Assembly (NCBI GenBank): GCA_958403385.1
Contig: CATXXC010000009.1
Coordinates: forward strand, 36,420-100,419
Direction of reading: 5' to 3'
DNA from: an uncultured Collinsella sp.
Lineage (GTDB): Bacteria; Actinomycetota; Coriobacteriia; Coriobacteriales; Coriobacteriaceae
DNA: 64,000 bases
The position numbers were made by a program, and so were the translations under genes. The notes under the pieces are model-generated. The model was not told the origin of the DNA. It did not search any database and saw nothing but the letters and a program-made list of their open reading frames with translations. The first letter of the stretch is position 1. Each line of letters opens with the position of its first letter. Shown here in pieces: positions 1 to 7,940 of this stretch.

Positions 1-2
1 CT

Positions 3-599
3 GCCAAGTGCGAGAAGCCCGGCTACGCCATCGCTCTTGCTGTCGAGATCCTTCAGCAGACCGAGGGCTATGACCACTACGAGGACATGATCACCGGCCT
101 CACCAACGTCTTCGAGCTCTGCGAGAACGCTGCTCAGTCCTGCAAGAAGCTCGCCAAGAAGTTCGCCGAGGACTTCAAGGACGACAAGATGATCTACTTC
201 ATGGCTTCCGGTGCCTCCGAGAAGATGGCTTATTCTCACGCCGCCTTCCTGTTCACCGAGATGCAGTGGATCGACGCCGCTGCCTACAACACCGGTGAGT
301 ACTTCCACGGCCCGTTCGAGGTTTCCACCGAGGGTAAGCCCTACGTCTTCTTCATGTCCGATGGCGCTACCCGTCCGATGGACGCCCGCGCCCTCACCTT
401 CCTTAAGCGCATGGGCGCCAAGGTCGCTCTGATCGACTCCAAGGACTACGGCCTGGCTGACGCTGTGCCCGCGAGCGTCGTCACCTACTTCAACCCGCTG
501 CTGCACCTCGCCGTTATGCGCGAGTACGGCAACCAGATTGCCGAGGCTCGTCAGCACCCGCTGACCATGCGTCGCTACATGTGGAAGCTTTCCTACTAA
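3..599 (+). CDS. SIS-domain sugar-phosphate deglycase/isomerase, FrlB-like (5' partial)
   Basis: The reading frame is open from the first bases of the window, so the N-terminal half lies upstream. The visible 198 residues hold the second SIS (sugar isomerase) domain, including the GEYFHGPFE signature and the C-terminal RRYMWKLSY tail that are typical of fructoselysine-6-phosphate deglycase (FrlB) and related fructosamine-6-phosphate enzymes. Family members cleave phosphorylated Amadori products or isomerise amino-sugar phosphates in the cytoplasm. A second, full-length paralogue lies at 6838-7806 and shares the GEYFHGPFE motif and the RRYM ending. Two GntR/UTRA regulators between them support a sugar-utilisation role. 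The exact substrate cannot be told from sequence. A strong terminator follows at 633-666. Confidence 0.85.
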   Translation, partial: AKCEKPGYAIALAVEILQQTEGYDHYEDMITGLTNVFELCENAAQSCKKLAKKFAEDFKDDKMIYFMASGASEKMAYSHAAFLFTEMQWIDAAAYNTGEYFHGPFEVSTEGKPYVFFMSDGATRPMDARALTFLKRMGAKVALIDSKDYGLADAVPASVVTYFNPLLHLAVMREYGNQIAEARQHPLTMRRYMWKLSY

Positions 600-632
600 T
601 CACAAGTAAGTAGACCTTACGGGTTGATTGAG

Positions 633-666
633 AGGGGATGGGGTTTGCGCCCCGTCCCCTTTTTTG
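633..666 (+). terminator. Rho-independent terminator after SIS gene
   Basis: A GC-rich hairpin (AGGGGATGGGG paired with CCCGTCCCCT) is followed at once by a run of T. It sits 34 bases after the SIS stop codon and just before the HAD gene. Confidence 0.85.
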
Positions 667-685
667 CTATCGAAAGGAGATGCGT

Positions 686-1315
686 ATGATCAAGGCAGTG
701 CTGTTTGACATGGACGGCGTGCTGGTCGATACCGAGTGGTTCTACAACCGTCGCCGCGTGGCATTTATGGAAGAGAAGGGCTTCCACTTTGACGAGATCC
801 CCGATCTTTCGGGGTCTAACGAGCCTGCCATCTGGAAGGCGCTGGTGCCCGACGATGTTGAGCTGCGCGAGCGCCTGCGCGTGGAGTACAAGCAGGTCTA
901 CAGCCCGGACCACCCCGTTCCGTATGCCGAGCTGCTCAACGAGCAGACGGAGCCGGTGATGCGTGAGCTGCACGAGCGCGGCGTGAAGTGTGCCATCGCA
1001 AGCTCGTCCTATCGCGAGCTTATTGACGAGCTGGTGGAGATTGCCGGTATCGCCGACGTGCTGGACTACACTATCAGCGGTCACGAGTGCAGCGCGTTTA
1101 AGCCCGACCCCGAGATCTACCTGCGCGCCATGGAGGCGCTGGGGGTGGAGCCTGCCGAGTGCCTGGTTATCGAGGATTCGCCTTTGGGCATCGAGGCCGG
1201 CAAGCGCTCCGGCGCCCGCGTCCTGGCACTGCGTCCGCACGAGGGCGTCAACCTCGACCAATCGCGAGCCGATGCCGTTATCGATAATCTGACCGACATT
1301 TTGGCCGCTTTGTAA
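686..1315 (+). CDS. HAD superfamily phosphatase (beta-phosphoglucomutase-like)
   Basis: The 209-residue protein opens with DMDGVLVDTEW, the HAD motif I with nucleophile Asp and acid/base Asp. It continues with the ASSSYRELI motif II, the KPDPEIYLRA motif III lysine and the VIEDSPLGIEAG motif IV. This is subfamily I with an alpha-helical cap, as in beta-phosphoglucomutase and many sugar phosphatases. The start at 686 is chosen because AAAGGAG lies about seven bases upstream; an ATG at 680 overlaps that site. Position between sugar-phosphate genes suggests a small phosphosugar substrate, but this is inference. The gene has its own leader after the upstream terminator. Confidence 0.88.
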   Translation: MIKAVLFDMDGVLVDTEWFYNRRRVAFMEEKGFHFDEIPDLSGSNEPAIWKALVPDDVELRERLRVEYKQVYSPDHPVPYAELLNEQTEPVMRELHERGVKCAIASSSYRELIDELVEIAGIADVLDYTISGHECSAFKPDPEIYLRAMEALGVEPAECLVIEDSPLGIEAGKRSGARVLALRPHEGVNLDQSRADAVIDNLTDILAAL

Positions 1316-1410
1316 TGTCAATCCGCCGCGAGAAGCACGGGTTCAAACGTTTTTTGCGGTGGACTGGCTCAATTTGGTTTCGATTTTGATCCGTTTGGCT
1401 TCGATTCGGG

Positions 1411-1533
1411 CTAAGTGAGTAGACTTTTTGGCGCAGGCCGAGCACAATGCATATCTTCCTTTGTAAAACCGCAGGTCACAGAGGTGGCTGTTTTGGGTGT
1501 GCTCGGCAGATCGTAAAAAGTCTACTCACTTGG
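1411..1533. repeat. 36-nt imperfect inverted repeat in the HAD-yitT gap
   Basis: The 354-base gap 1316-1669 has no gene. It holds two 36-base arms (1411-1446 and 1498-1533) that are near-perfect reverse complements, sharing AAGTGAGTAGACTTTTT and CCGAGCACA, separated by about 50 bases. The arms diverge only in a 7-9 base block in the middle. A weaker related string (AAGTAAGTAGACC) sits at 604-616. A possible -10 box TACAAT for yitT is at 1619-1624. Confidence 0.75.
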
Positions 1534-1669
1534 AATTTAGCCCTTTGGTCGTGGGGGTTGCTGGTCCCGTTTTGGTTGTCGAGAGAGGGTGAATTGAAGC
1601 GCCCCCGCACGCTCATGCTACAATCGCGGGCATGCCCCACAACTACATCTGCCTTCGAAGGGAGCCTAC

Positions 1670-2677
1670 GTGGCGAACGCCATCGATCAGCTCACGGACC
1701 GAGTGCTCGTGCTCGGCCGCCTCACCATCGTCCGCCGTGCCATTACTGCCGTGGCGGTCACCATTTCTGCCGTTCTCCAGACATTTCTGATCCAGGCGTT
1801 CATTCAACCCGCCGACCTGCTTCCGAGCGGTCTCACCGGCGTCGCGGTCCTACTCGATCGCGTTACCTCGCTCGGCGGCGTCCACATCGACATCTCGCTC
1901 GGTATGCTCGCGCTCAACATCCCCGTGGCACTCCTATGCTGGAGCGGCATTAGCAAGCGCTTCGTCATCTTCTCGATGATGCAGGTCGTGCTCTCATCGC
2001 TGTTCCTCAACATCTTTCACTTTGCCCCGTTTTTGGGCGACAAGATTATGCTCATCATTTTTGGCGGCGTGGTCTCGGGTCTGGGCGCTGCCATCGCGCT
2101 TAAGTCCGGCGCATCCACCGGCGGCACCGACTTTATCGCGCTGTGGGTCTCCAACCACACGGGCAAGACTATCTGGGGTGTCATCTTTGGCTTTAACTGC
2201 TTTATCCTGGCGATCTTTGGCTTTATGTTTGGCTGGGACAATGCGGCGTACTCCATCGTGTTCCAGTTTATTTCGACCAAGACCATCGACAGTTTCTATC
2301 GTCGCTACGACCGCGTGACGCTGCAGATCACGACGCGCAAGGCAGACGAGGTCATGACCGCCTATGTTGACCATTTTCAGCACGGCATTAGCTGTGCCGA
2401 GGTCATTGGCGGATACAGCCGCGAAAAGATGTACCTGCTGCACGCCGTTGTCTCGACCTACGAGAGCCAGGACATTATCAAGCTGGTGTGCGACATTGAT
2501 CCCAGCGCCGTGATCAATGTGTTCCACACGCTCAACTTTGTGGGCGGCTGGTGGGGCGGTCATGTCGACGAGCCCATGCCCACGGCCGTGCCCGATCCCG
2601 ACAAGCCCGCGCGCATGGCCAGCAGGCAGGCGCGCCTTAGTGAGCAGGACAGCCTGCAGCAGGACGACGGCAAGTAG
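1670..2677 (+). CDS. YitT family membrane protein (DUF161 plus DUF2179)
   Basis: A 335-residue protein starting at GTG with GAAGGGA upstream. The first two thirds form about five to six hydrophobic helices with the family motifs PADLLPSGLTGVAVL and ALKSGASTGGTDFIA. The last third is a soluble DUF2179 domain (ITTRKADEVMTAYVDHFQHGIS onward) that resembles PII/ACT-like sensor folds. YitT proteins are common in Firmicutes and Actinobacteria and their transported substrate is not established. The gene stands alone, with a palindromic repeat behind it at 2756-2804. The C-terminal 30 residues (PTAVPDPDKPARM onward) are charged and lie outside the family domain. Confidence 0.88.
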   Translation: MANAIDQLTDRVLVLGRLTIVRRAITAVAVTISAVLQTFLIQAFIQPADLLPSGLTGVAVLLDRVTSLGGVHIDISLGMLALNIPVALLCWSGISKRFVIFSMMQVVLSSLFLNIFHFAPFLGDKIMLIIFGGVVSGLGAAIALKSGASTGGTDFIALWVSNHTGKTIWGVIFGFNCFILAIFGFMFGWDNAAYSIVFQFISTKTIDSFYRRYDRVTLQITTRKADEVMTAYVDHFQHGISCAEVIGGYSREKMYLLHAVVSTYESQDIIKLVCDIDPSAVINVFHTLNFVGGWWGGHVDEPMPTAVPDPDKPARMASRQARLSEQDSLQQDDGK

Positions 2678-2755
2678 GGTTTTGGCATTTTACCGGCCCG
2701 GCGCAACCCTTCCGTATGAGCCCCACGAAAGCCCCGTTGCTTTCGAGGGACTTTC

Positions 2756-2804
2756 GTTTGCCCAGATAAAACCTGCCAAAATGAAGCTGTCGCTTTTTGG
2801 TAGG
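2756..2804. repeat. Palindromic repeat family B, copy 1
   Basis: The segment GCCCAGATAAAACCTGCC, then AAAATGAAGCTGTCGC, then TTTTTGGTAGG matches copies at 12297-12345 (opposite orientation) and 61671-61724. It lies after yitT and before the promoter of the GntR gene. Confidence 0.8.
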
Positions 2805-2840
2805 GAGGGTGTATCGTTTTATCAATATGAGGTAACATGA

Positions 2841-2866
2841 AACTAGACGTTATATACGTATTAGTT
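2841..2866. promoter_or_regulatory. Candidate GntR operator
   Basis: An imperfect palindrome with AACTA and TAGTT ends and an inner GACGT/ACGTA pair around TATAT lies 31-56 bases upstream of the GntR start. HutC/UTRA-type GntR proteins usually bind AT-rich palindromes with GT and AC half-sites in their own promoters, so autoregulation is plausible. No footprint-level evidence exists here. Confidence 0.45.
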
Positions 2867-2896
2867 ATTTCAATATTTCGATAAGAGTGATTAGAT

Positions 2897-3616
2897 ATGC
2901 CTGCGCCCAAAAATGCACCGCTTTACCAGCAGATTTACGACGAAATCAAGGATGCGATCGAGAAAGGTGTTTATGCACCCAAGGAGCGTATTCCGTCCGA
3001 GCTTGAGCTAGCCGAGCAGTACGACGTGAGCCGCATTACGGTGCGCCGCGCCGTCGAGGAGCTGTGCTCCGATGGCTACCTGGTTAAGCAGCAGGGCCGT
3101 GGCACCTTTGTCTCCACGCCGCACATCAACCGCCAGTTCCACGCTTCGACGCTGCAGACGTTTACCGCGCTGTGTGCCGATAATGGCATGAAGGCGGGCG
3201 CGCATGTGGTCGATCGCCAGATTGTGCCGGCACGTCAAAACGAGATGGAGTTCTTTGGCCTGCAAAAGGACGCGCTGCTGCTGCATATTAAGCGCGTGCG
3301 TACAGCCGACGGCGAGCCCATCTTTGAGGAGAACATCTTTGTGCCGTTTGACGCCTACCGTGAGCTGTTGACGGCCGATCTTGAGGACAAGTCGATTTTT
3401 GCCGAGGTCGAGCGTGTTGGCGGAACGCCAATTGTCTCGGTTGGCTACCGCACGGTCGAGGCCGTTCGTGCCAATACCGAGCAGGCGGCCGAGTTGGGCA
3501 TTGCTCCGCACGATCCGCTGCTCAACCTGCGTGCCGGCTTTATCGGCCCCAATGGCGAGCCGGTCCTGATGGGTAAGCAGTACTACGTGGGATCGCGCTA
3601 CGTTATGGTGATGTAA
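2897..3616 (+). CDS. GntR family transcriptional regulator with UTRA domain
   Basis: A 239-residue repressor of the HutC/FarR class. Residues 8-75 form the winged helix-turn-helix: PLYQQIYDEIKDAIEKG, then PSELELAEQYDVSRITVRRAVEEL, then the wing GYLVKQQGRGTFV. Residues 90-235 form the UTRA effector-binding domain, which in relatives binds sugar phosphates or similar metabolites. It resembles FrlR-type regulators of fructoselysine genes, matching the flanking SIS-domain enzymes. The Shine-Dalgarno is weak. A second paralogue, about the same length, is encoded at 5929-6693. Which of the two controls which SIS gene is not visible, apart from the operator repeats in front of 6838. Confidence 0.9.
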   Translation: MPAPKNAPLYQQIYDEIKDAIEKGVYAPKERIPSELELAEQYDVSRITVRRAVEELCSDGYLVKQQGRGTFVSTPHINRQFHASTLQTFTALCADNGMKAGAHVVDRQIVPARQNEMEFFGLQKDALLLHIKRVRTADGEPIFEENIFVPFDAYRELLTADLEDKSIFAEVERVGGTPIVSVGYRTVEAVRANTEQAAELGIAPHDPLLNLRAGFIGPNGEPVLMGKQYYVGSRYVMVM

Positions 3617-3620
3617 GTTA

Positions 3621-3640
3621 CGCGGTTTTGCCAAACCGCG
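3621..3640 (+). terminator. Perfect hairpin behind GntR gene
   Basis: CGCGGTTT-TGCC-AAACCGCG is a perfect 8-bp stem directly after the stop codon. It lacks a clear T tract, so termination is likely but not certain. Confidence 0.5.
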
Positions 3641-3658
3641 CAACGGCTCGACGCTGCA

Positions 3659-3754
3659 AACGCCCCTAAGCGGCAATCTGACGTTCAATCGTCGGTCGCG
3701 TACCAAAGTACGCTTCCCTCCTCTTTCACGTCACCTTGCTCGCTTAGGGGCGTT
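3659..3754. repeat. Long palindromic element, family D (conserved core, local arms)
   Basis: Outer arms AACGCCCCTAAGCG and CGCTTAGGGGCGTT pair perfectly over 14 bases. They enclose a core with GTTCAATCGTCG, TCGCGTACC, AGTACGC and CTCCTCTTTCACG, itself containing the hairpin GCGTAC/GTACGC. The same core with different arms occurs at 29544-29646. This fills part of the 333-base gap 3617-3949. Confidence 0.8.
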
Positions 3755-3801
3755 TTCGCTGACTTTTGCTCAACCTGCGGGATTTCCGCGCTTGTCAAGA
3801 G

Positions 3802-3860
3802 ACTAGTCGTTGGGGACGTTCTTAAACGACTGGTCATTCAAGAACGTCCCCAATGACTAC
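3802..3860. repeat. Palindromic repeat family C, full hairpin
   Basis: Arms GTCGTTGGGGACGTTCTT and AAGAACGTCCCCAATGAC pair over about 17 bases. One arm recurs at 26286-26313 (GTCATTGGGGACGTTCTT). A TATAAT box at 3913-3918, downstream of this element, may serve recQ. Confidence 0.75.
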
Positions 3861-3949
3861 CCGCAGAATGAGCGTGGCTGACAGCCGTGCGGCACCGGTC
3901 CGCGTGGCGGCGTATAATCGGCGGCAGATGACTTGGACGTTAGGAAACC

Positions 3950-5926
3950 ATGACCGATAGCATGCAGCAGATGGCGCTCGACACGCTCGGCGCCTATTTT
4001 GGCTACACCTCTTTTCGCCCGGGACAGGATCGCATGGTGGATGCGATTCTTGCCGGTCGCGATGCGCTGGGCGTTATGCCCACGGGCGCCGGCAAGTCTA
4101 TCTGCTACCAGGTCCCCGCGCTCATGCTGTCCGGCATCACCTTTGTGGTGAGCCCGTTGCTGTCGCTTATGGAGGACCAGACCCGCGCGCTGCTCGCGGC
4201 GGGTGCGCGACCCAGTTATCTCAACTCCAGTCTTACGCCGGCTCAGCAAAATACCGTGCTCAAGCGGGCGCGCGAGGGCCGTTATCAGCTTATGTATGTG
4301 GCGCCCGAGCGCCTGCTCGAGCCGCGCTTTCTGGCCTTTGCGCAGGAAGCTGCGGCCGAAGGCGGCATTGGCGTGCCACTCGTGGCCATTGACGAGGCCC
4401 ACTGCGTGAGCCAATGGGGTCAGGATTTCCGCCCCGCCTACCTGCAGATTCGCGAGTTCATCGATTCCCTGCCGCAGCGCCCCATCGTGGCGGCCTTTAC
4501 CGCTACGGCGACCGAGCGTGTGCGCGCGGACATTCAGCAGATGCTCGGCCTGCAAAATCCCGCGACGGTAGTGACGGGCTTCGATCGCAAGAACCTCTAC
4601 TTTGGTTGCGAGGAGATGGGCGACAAGGCCAAGGCCGTGTGGGTGCGCGACTACGTGATCGCGCATTCGAGCGAGAGCGGCATCGTGTATTGCTCGACCC
4701 GCAAGACGGTCGACGCGCTGGCCGCGGAGCTTGCCGAGGCGCTGGACCCCAGCGGCATTCGCGTGGGCCGTTATCACGCCGGCATGGGCAACGACGCTCG
4801 CCGCCAGAGCCAGCGCGCCTTTATCGACGACGACATTCAGGTGATGGTTGCCACCAACGCCTTTGGCATGGGCATCGACAAACCCAACGTGCGCTACGTG
4901 ATTCACAACAACGTGCCCGAGAGCATCGAGGCCTACTACCAGGAAGCGGGCCGTGCCGGCCGCGATGGCGATCCGGCAAGCTGCCATTTGCTGTGGAACG
5001 GCAACGATTTCCGTATGCGCCGCTTTCTGATCGATCGCGGAGATGCTGCCGACGAGGCGCTTGACGACGAACAGCGCGCGTGGGCGCTCCAGAACCGTTA
5101 TCGCCTGCTCAGCCAGATGGAGGGCTACTGCAATACCACCGGCTGCCTGCGCGAATACATGCTGCGCTACTTTGGCGACGAGGCCGCGGCCGAGCATGCG
5201 GCAGCCGCCGCGGGCGGCACGACAGACGACGCCGATGGCTGCGGCAACTGCAGCAACTGCCTCACGCAGTTCGAGGTCGAGGATGTCACCGATATGGCCC
5301 GCGCCGCTGTGCGCTATGTGGCCACGCGACCCATGCGCTTTGGTAAGTCGCTCATCGCCGATGTGCTTCACGGCGGCAACACCGAGCGCATTCGCCAGAT
5401 GCATCTGGACGAGGACCGCGGCTACGGTGAGCTGTCGAGCGAATCGGTCGGGCGCATCAAGGACATCATCGGCCAGCTGTGCGGCCGCGGCTATTTGGCC
5501 ACCTCGCAGGGGCAGTACCCGGTCGTGGGGCTGGGTCCGCGTGCCAGCGAGGTCGAGGACGAGGCGTTCGCCTTTACCGTTAAGCGTCGCGCGTCCAAGC
5601 GCAAGGCCTCGGCCCGCGCCCGCCGTGCGGTGGATTTGCTGCGCGAGGAGGCCGAGCTGGATCAGCGCCCGCGCGTTGGCGACGATGCCGAGCTGTTCGA
5701 GCGCCTGCGTGCCCTGCGCAAGGAGATCTCGACCGAGCTGGAGATGGCGCCGTATATGGTCTTTTCCGACAAGGCCCTGCGCGGCCTGTGCCGCCTGCGC
5801 CCGCAGACGCGCGACGAGCTGATCCAGGTCAACGGTATTGGCGAGAAAAAAGCCGACGCCTTTGGCGAGCAGTTTATGGCGGCGATTGAAGAGTTTGAGT
5901 CCGAGCATGCGCGGGATGGGGCATAA
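3950..5926 (+). CDS. recQ: ATP-dependent DNA helicase RecQ
   Basis: A 658-residue superfamily 2 helicase acting in recombination and fork repair. Motifs in order: FGYTSFRPGQ (motif 0), Walker A TGAGKS near residue 47, the DEAH box in AIDEAHCVSQWG, TATATERV (motif III) and the motif VI block QEAGRAGRDG. The RecQ zinc-binding region follows, with Cys residues in the TTGCLREYMLRYFGD segment and the CGNCSNC segment. A winged-helix region comes next, then a C-terminal HRDC domain (about 580-650, with LRPQTRDELIQVNGIGEKKA). All core domains are present, so it should be active. It ends two bases before the second GntR gene, so the two are probably co-transcribed, an unusual pairing. Confidence 0.97.
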   Translation: MTDSMQQMALDTLGAYFGYTSFRPGQDRMVDAILAGRDALGVMPTGAGKSICYQVPALMLSGITFVVSPLLSLMEDQTRALLAAGARPSYLNSSLTPAQQNTVLKRAREGRYQLMYVAPERLLEPRFLAFAQEAAAEGGIGVPLVAIDEAHCVSQWGQDFRPAYLQIREFIDSLPQRPIVAAFTATATERVRADIQQMLGLQNPATVVTGFDRKNLYFGCEEMGDKAKAVWVRDYVIAHSSESGIVYCSTRKTVDALAAELAEALDPSGIRVGRYHAGMGNDARRQSQRAFIDDDIQVMVATNAFGMGIDKPNVRYVIHNNVPESIEAYYQEAGRAGRDGDPASCHLLWNGNDFRMRRFLIDRGDAADEALDDEQRAWALQNRYRLLSQMEGYCNTTGCLREYMLRYFGDEAAAEHAAAAAGGTTDDADGCGNCSNCLTQFEVEDVTDMARAAVRYVATRPMRFGKSLIADVLHGGNTERIRQMHLDEDRGYGELSSESVGRIKDIIGQLCGRGYLATSQGQYPVVGLGPRASEVEDEAFAFTVKRRASKRKASARARRAVDLLREEAELDQRPRVGDDAELFERLRALRKEISTELEMAPYMVFSDKALRGLCRLRPQTRDELIQVNGIGEKKADAFGEQFMAAIEEFESEHARDGA

Positions 5927-5928
5927 CG

Positions 5929-6693
5929 ATGGCAACCGATAGCAAGACCGAACGTTCCGAGCGCGCCGAGGTGTCCGCCGTGCCGCTGTACCAGCAGGTC
6001 ATGGACGACCTAAAGGGCGAGATCGCGCGCGGCGTGTATGCTGCCGGCTCGCGCATTCCTTCCGAGATGGAGCTCGCGAAGTCCTACGGCGTGGGGCGCG
6101 TCACCGTGCGCCGTGCCATCGAGGAGCTGTCGCGCGTGGGGTATCTCAACCGCCAGCAGGGGAGGGGTACCTTTGTGTGCGCTCCCAAGCTCAAGCGCAA
6201 GATTCGCCAGAAGGGTGACGTCCAGAGCTTTACTGAGGGTTGTGCTGCCAACGACATGGTGCCGGGTGCGCGTCTGGTGTCGCGCACGGTGGTCGCGGCG
6301 ACGCACGAGGATGCGGCGTTCTTTGGCGCGGAGCCCGGCTGCGAGCTTATCGTGGTCGAACGCGTGCGCACAGCCGACGGCATCCCTGTCATGCTTGAGA
6401 ACAACGCCTTTGTGCTCGCCGACCATCCCTATCTGCAGACGCTTGCCGACAAGGACCTCACGGACAATTCCATCTTTGCGCTCGTTGCCGAGCATTCGGG
6501 TCGCGCGCCGCTCAAGTCCGACCCCTGCACCGTGGAGATTGCGCTTGCCGATGCTCAGGCGGCCCCGCTGTTGGAGGTGCCGGTCGGTGAGCCGCTCTTC
6601 TATATGGAGGCGTACTTTACCGATGAGGACGAGCGCCCCTTGCTGCTCGGCCGCCAAAAGATCGTGGGCTCGCGCTACGTGTTCGACATCTAA
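5929..6693 (+). CDS. GntR family transcriptional regulator with UTRA domain (second copy)
   Basis: A 254-residue paralogue of the regulator at 2897. It has a 17-residue extension before VPLYQQVMDDLKGEIARGVY, then the winged helix (PSEMELAKSYGVGRVTVRRAIEEL, QQGRGTFV) and a UTRA domain from about residue 95. The start lies two bases after the recQ stop, so translation is likely coupled. The next gene downstream is a SIS-domain enzyme whose promoter carries two copies of an ATAGAACAACATAGAAC-like site, the most likely target of this protein. The effector is unknown; by analogy with FrlR-type proteins it would be a phosphorylated sugar adduct. Confidence 0.9.
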   Translation: MATDSKTERSERAEVSAVPLYQQVMDDLKGEIARGVYAAGSRIPSEMELAKSYGVGRVTVRRAIEELSRVGYLNRQQGRGTFVCAPKLKRKIRQKGDVQSFTEGCAANDMVPGARLVSRTVVAATHEDAAFFGAEPGCELIVVERVRTADGIPVMLENNAFVLADHPYLQTLADKDLTDNSIFALVAEHSGRAPLKSDPCTVEIALADAQAAPLLEVPVGEPLFYMEAYFTDEDERPLLLGRQKIVGSRYVFDI

Positions 6694-6702
6694 CGTCCAC
6701 AG

Positions 6703-6783
6703 ATAGAACAACATAGAACAAATTTGCTAAGATGACTTCACGGGCGTTGTTGCACGTGTTATAAATAGGACAACATAGAACGA
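6703..6783 (+). promoter_or_regulatory. Promoter with duplicated operator for SIS gene
   Basis: Two related sites, ATAGAACAACATAGAACA at 6703-6720 and ATAGGACAACATAGAACG at 6765-6782, lie about 61 bases apart. A promoter with TTCACG (6737-6742), a 17-base spacer and TATAAA (6760-6765) lies between them, so the second site overlaps the start-site region. The arrangement fits repression by the adjacent GntR protein with possible looping between sites. Confidence 0.65.
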
Positions 6784-6837
6784 CAGCAGGTACGAGCTGC
6801 CGTCGCTCAAAACCGCCGCACAAGGAGGAGCATCAGG

Positions 6838-7806
6838 ATGAACGCACACGATCTGATTCAGGAAATCATCGAGCGCAAGGGCAAGATTGAGAACGTCTTT
6901 TGGATCGCCTGTGGCGGTTCGATGATCGACCTGATGCCGGCCAACGAGCTGCTCAAGCGCGAGGCAACCACGTTTACCTCGACGGTCTACACGGCGCGCG
7001 AGTTTTGCCTGATGGCCCCCAAGAGTCTTGGCGAGAAGTCACTCGTCATCGCCTGCAGCCACAGCGGCAACACGCAGGAGGTCGTTGACGGCTGCGAGAT
7101 GGCGCTGGCAGCCGGCGCCGAGGTCGTGGCCATGACCGACTGCGAGGGCTCCAAGATCGATAACGGCAAGTGGACCACCTGGGTCTATCCGTGGGGCGAA
7201 GGCGTGCCGCAGGCCGAGGTCCCGCAGGGTATCGGCGCTCTGATCGCCGCCGAGCTGCTCGACCAGCAGGAGGGTTACGAGGCGCTCGCCGACATGTACG
7301 AAGGCCTTAAGCAGATGGATGCGCTGCTGCCCGCCGCACGCGAGAAGGTCAACGCCGAGCTGGGCGCCCGCTTTGCCGAGCTCTGCCAGCAGCACAAGTT
7401 CTTCTATATCCTGGGCTCCGGACCCAACTTTAGCCAGACCTACGCCATGGCCATCTGCTCGCTCATGGAGATGCAATGGCAGCACTGCTGCTATATCCAC
7501 TCCGGCGAGTACTTCCACGGCCCCTTCGAGGCTACCGAGCCCGGCGTGTTCTACTTTGTGCAGCTTGGATCGGGCGAGTGCCGCCCCATGGAGGAGCGAG
7601 CGCTGGCGTTCCTCAACACGCACACCGACACGATCATGGTACTCGACGCGCTCGAGTACGGCGTGGGCGAGGTGCCCGCCAGCGTGCGTTCGTACCTGGA
7701 GCCGATCTTCTTCTACAACATGAGCTGCGAGCTGCGCGCCGCGCGCGGCAAGGTGTTCGACCACAGCCCCGAGGTTCGTCGCTACATGGGCATCGAACAG
7801 TACTAG
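6838..7806 (+). CDS. SIS-domain sugar-phosphate deglycase/isomerase, FrlB-like
   Basis: A complete 322-residue protein with two SIS domains. Domain 1 (about 20-150) carries VFWIACGGSM and the phosphosugar loop ACSHSGNTQEV. Domain 2 (about 180-315) carries FYILGSGPNFSQT and GEYFHGPFEATEPG, followed by the C-terminal RRYMGIEQY. This layout matches fructoselysine/glucoselysine-6-phosphate deglycases. AAGGAGGAG lies nine bases before the start. It is a paralogue of the truncated gene at the window start, and it is probably controlled by the GntR regulator immediately upstream. No matching kinase or PTS permease is inside the window, so the transporter partner must lie elsewhere, perhaps upstream of position 1. 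Confidence 0.87.
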   Translation: MNAHDLIQEIIERKGKIENVFWIACGGSMIDLMPANELLKREATTFTSTVYTAREFCLMAPKSLGEKSLVIACSHSGNTQEVVDGCEMALAAGAEVVAMTDCEGSKIDNGKWTTWVYPWGEGVPQAEVPQGIGALIAAELLDQQEGYEALADMYEGLKQMDALLPAAREKVNAELGARFAELCQQHKFFYILGSGPNFSQTYAMAICSLMEMQWQHCCYIHSGEYFHGPFEATEPGVFYFVQLGSGECRPMEERALAFLNTHTDTIMVLDALEYGVGEVPASVRSYLEPIFFYNMSCELRAARGKVFDHSPEVRRYMGIEQY

Positions 7807-7855
7807 GTAACGGGAAAAGCATTCACCTTCGATTCGCAAGCGTGTCGCGGGAGTC

Positions 7856-7899
7856 AAAAAGCGGGCCGCGCCGGTGGGTTTCCGGCGCGGCCCGCTTTA
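7856..7899. terminator. Bidirectional terminator between SIS and dehydrogenase genes
   Basis: AAAAAGCGGGCCGCGCCGG and CCGGCGCGGCCCGCTTT form a long GC stem with A run on one side and T run on the other. It can serve both converging genes. Confidence 0.85.
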
Positions 7900-7940
7900 C
7901 ATTGTGTCCGTATGAGTGAGTTGTCGCATCAACCGGCGGA

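Noticed and set aside
1447..1953. 168-codon frame between HAD and yitT genes
   Set aside because: It begins inside the loop of the inverted repeat and then runs in the wrong frame through yitT, with Arg/His-rich composition.
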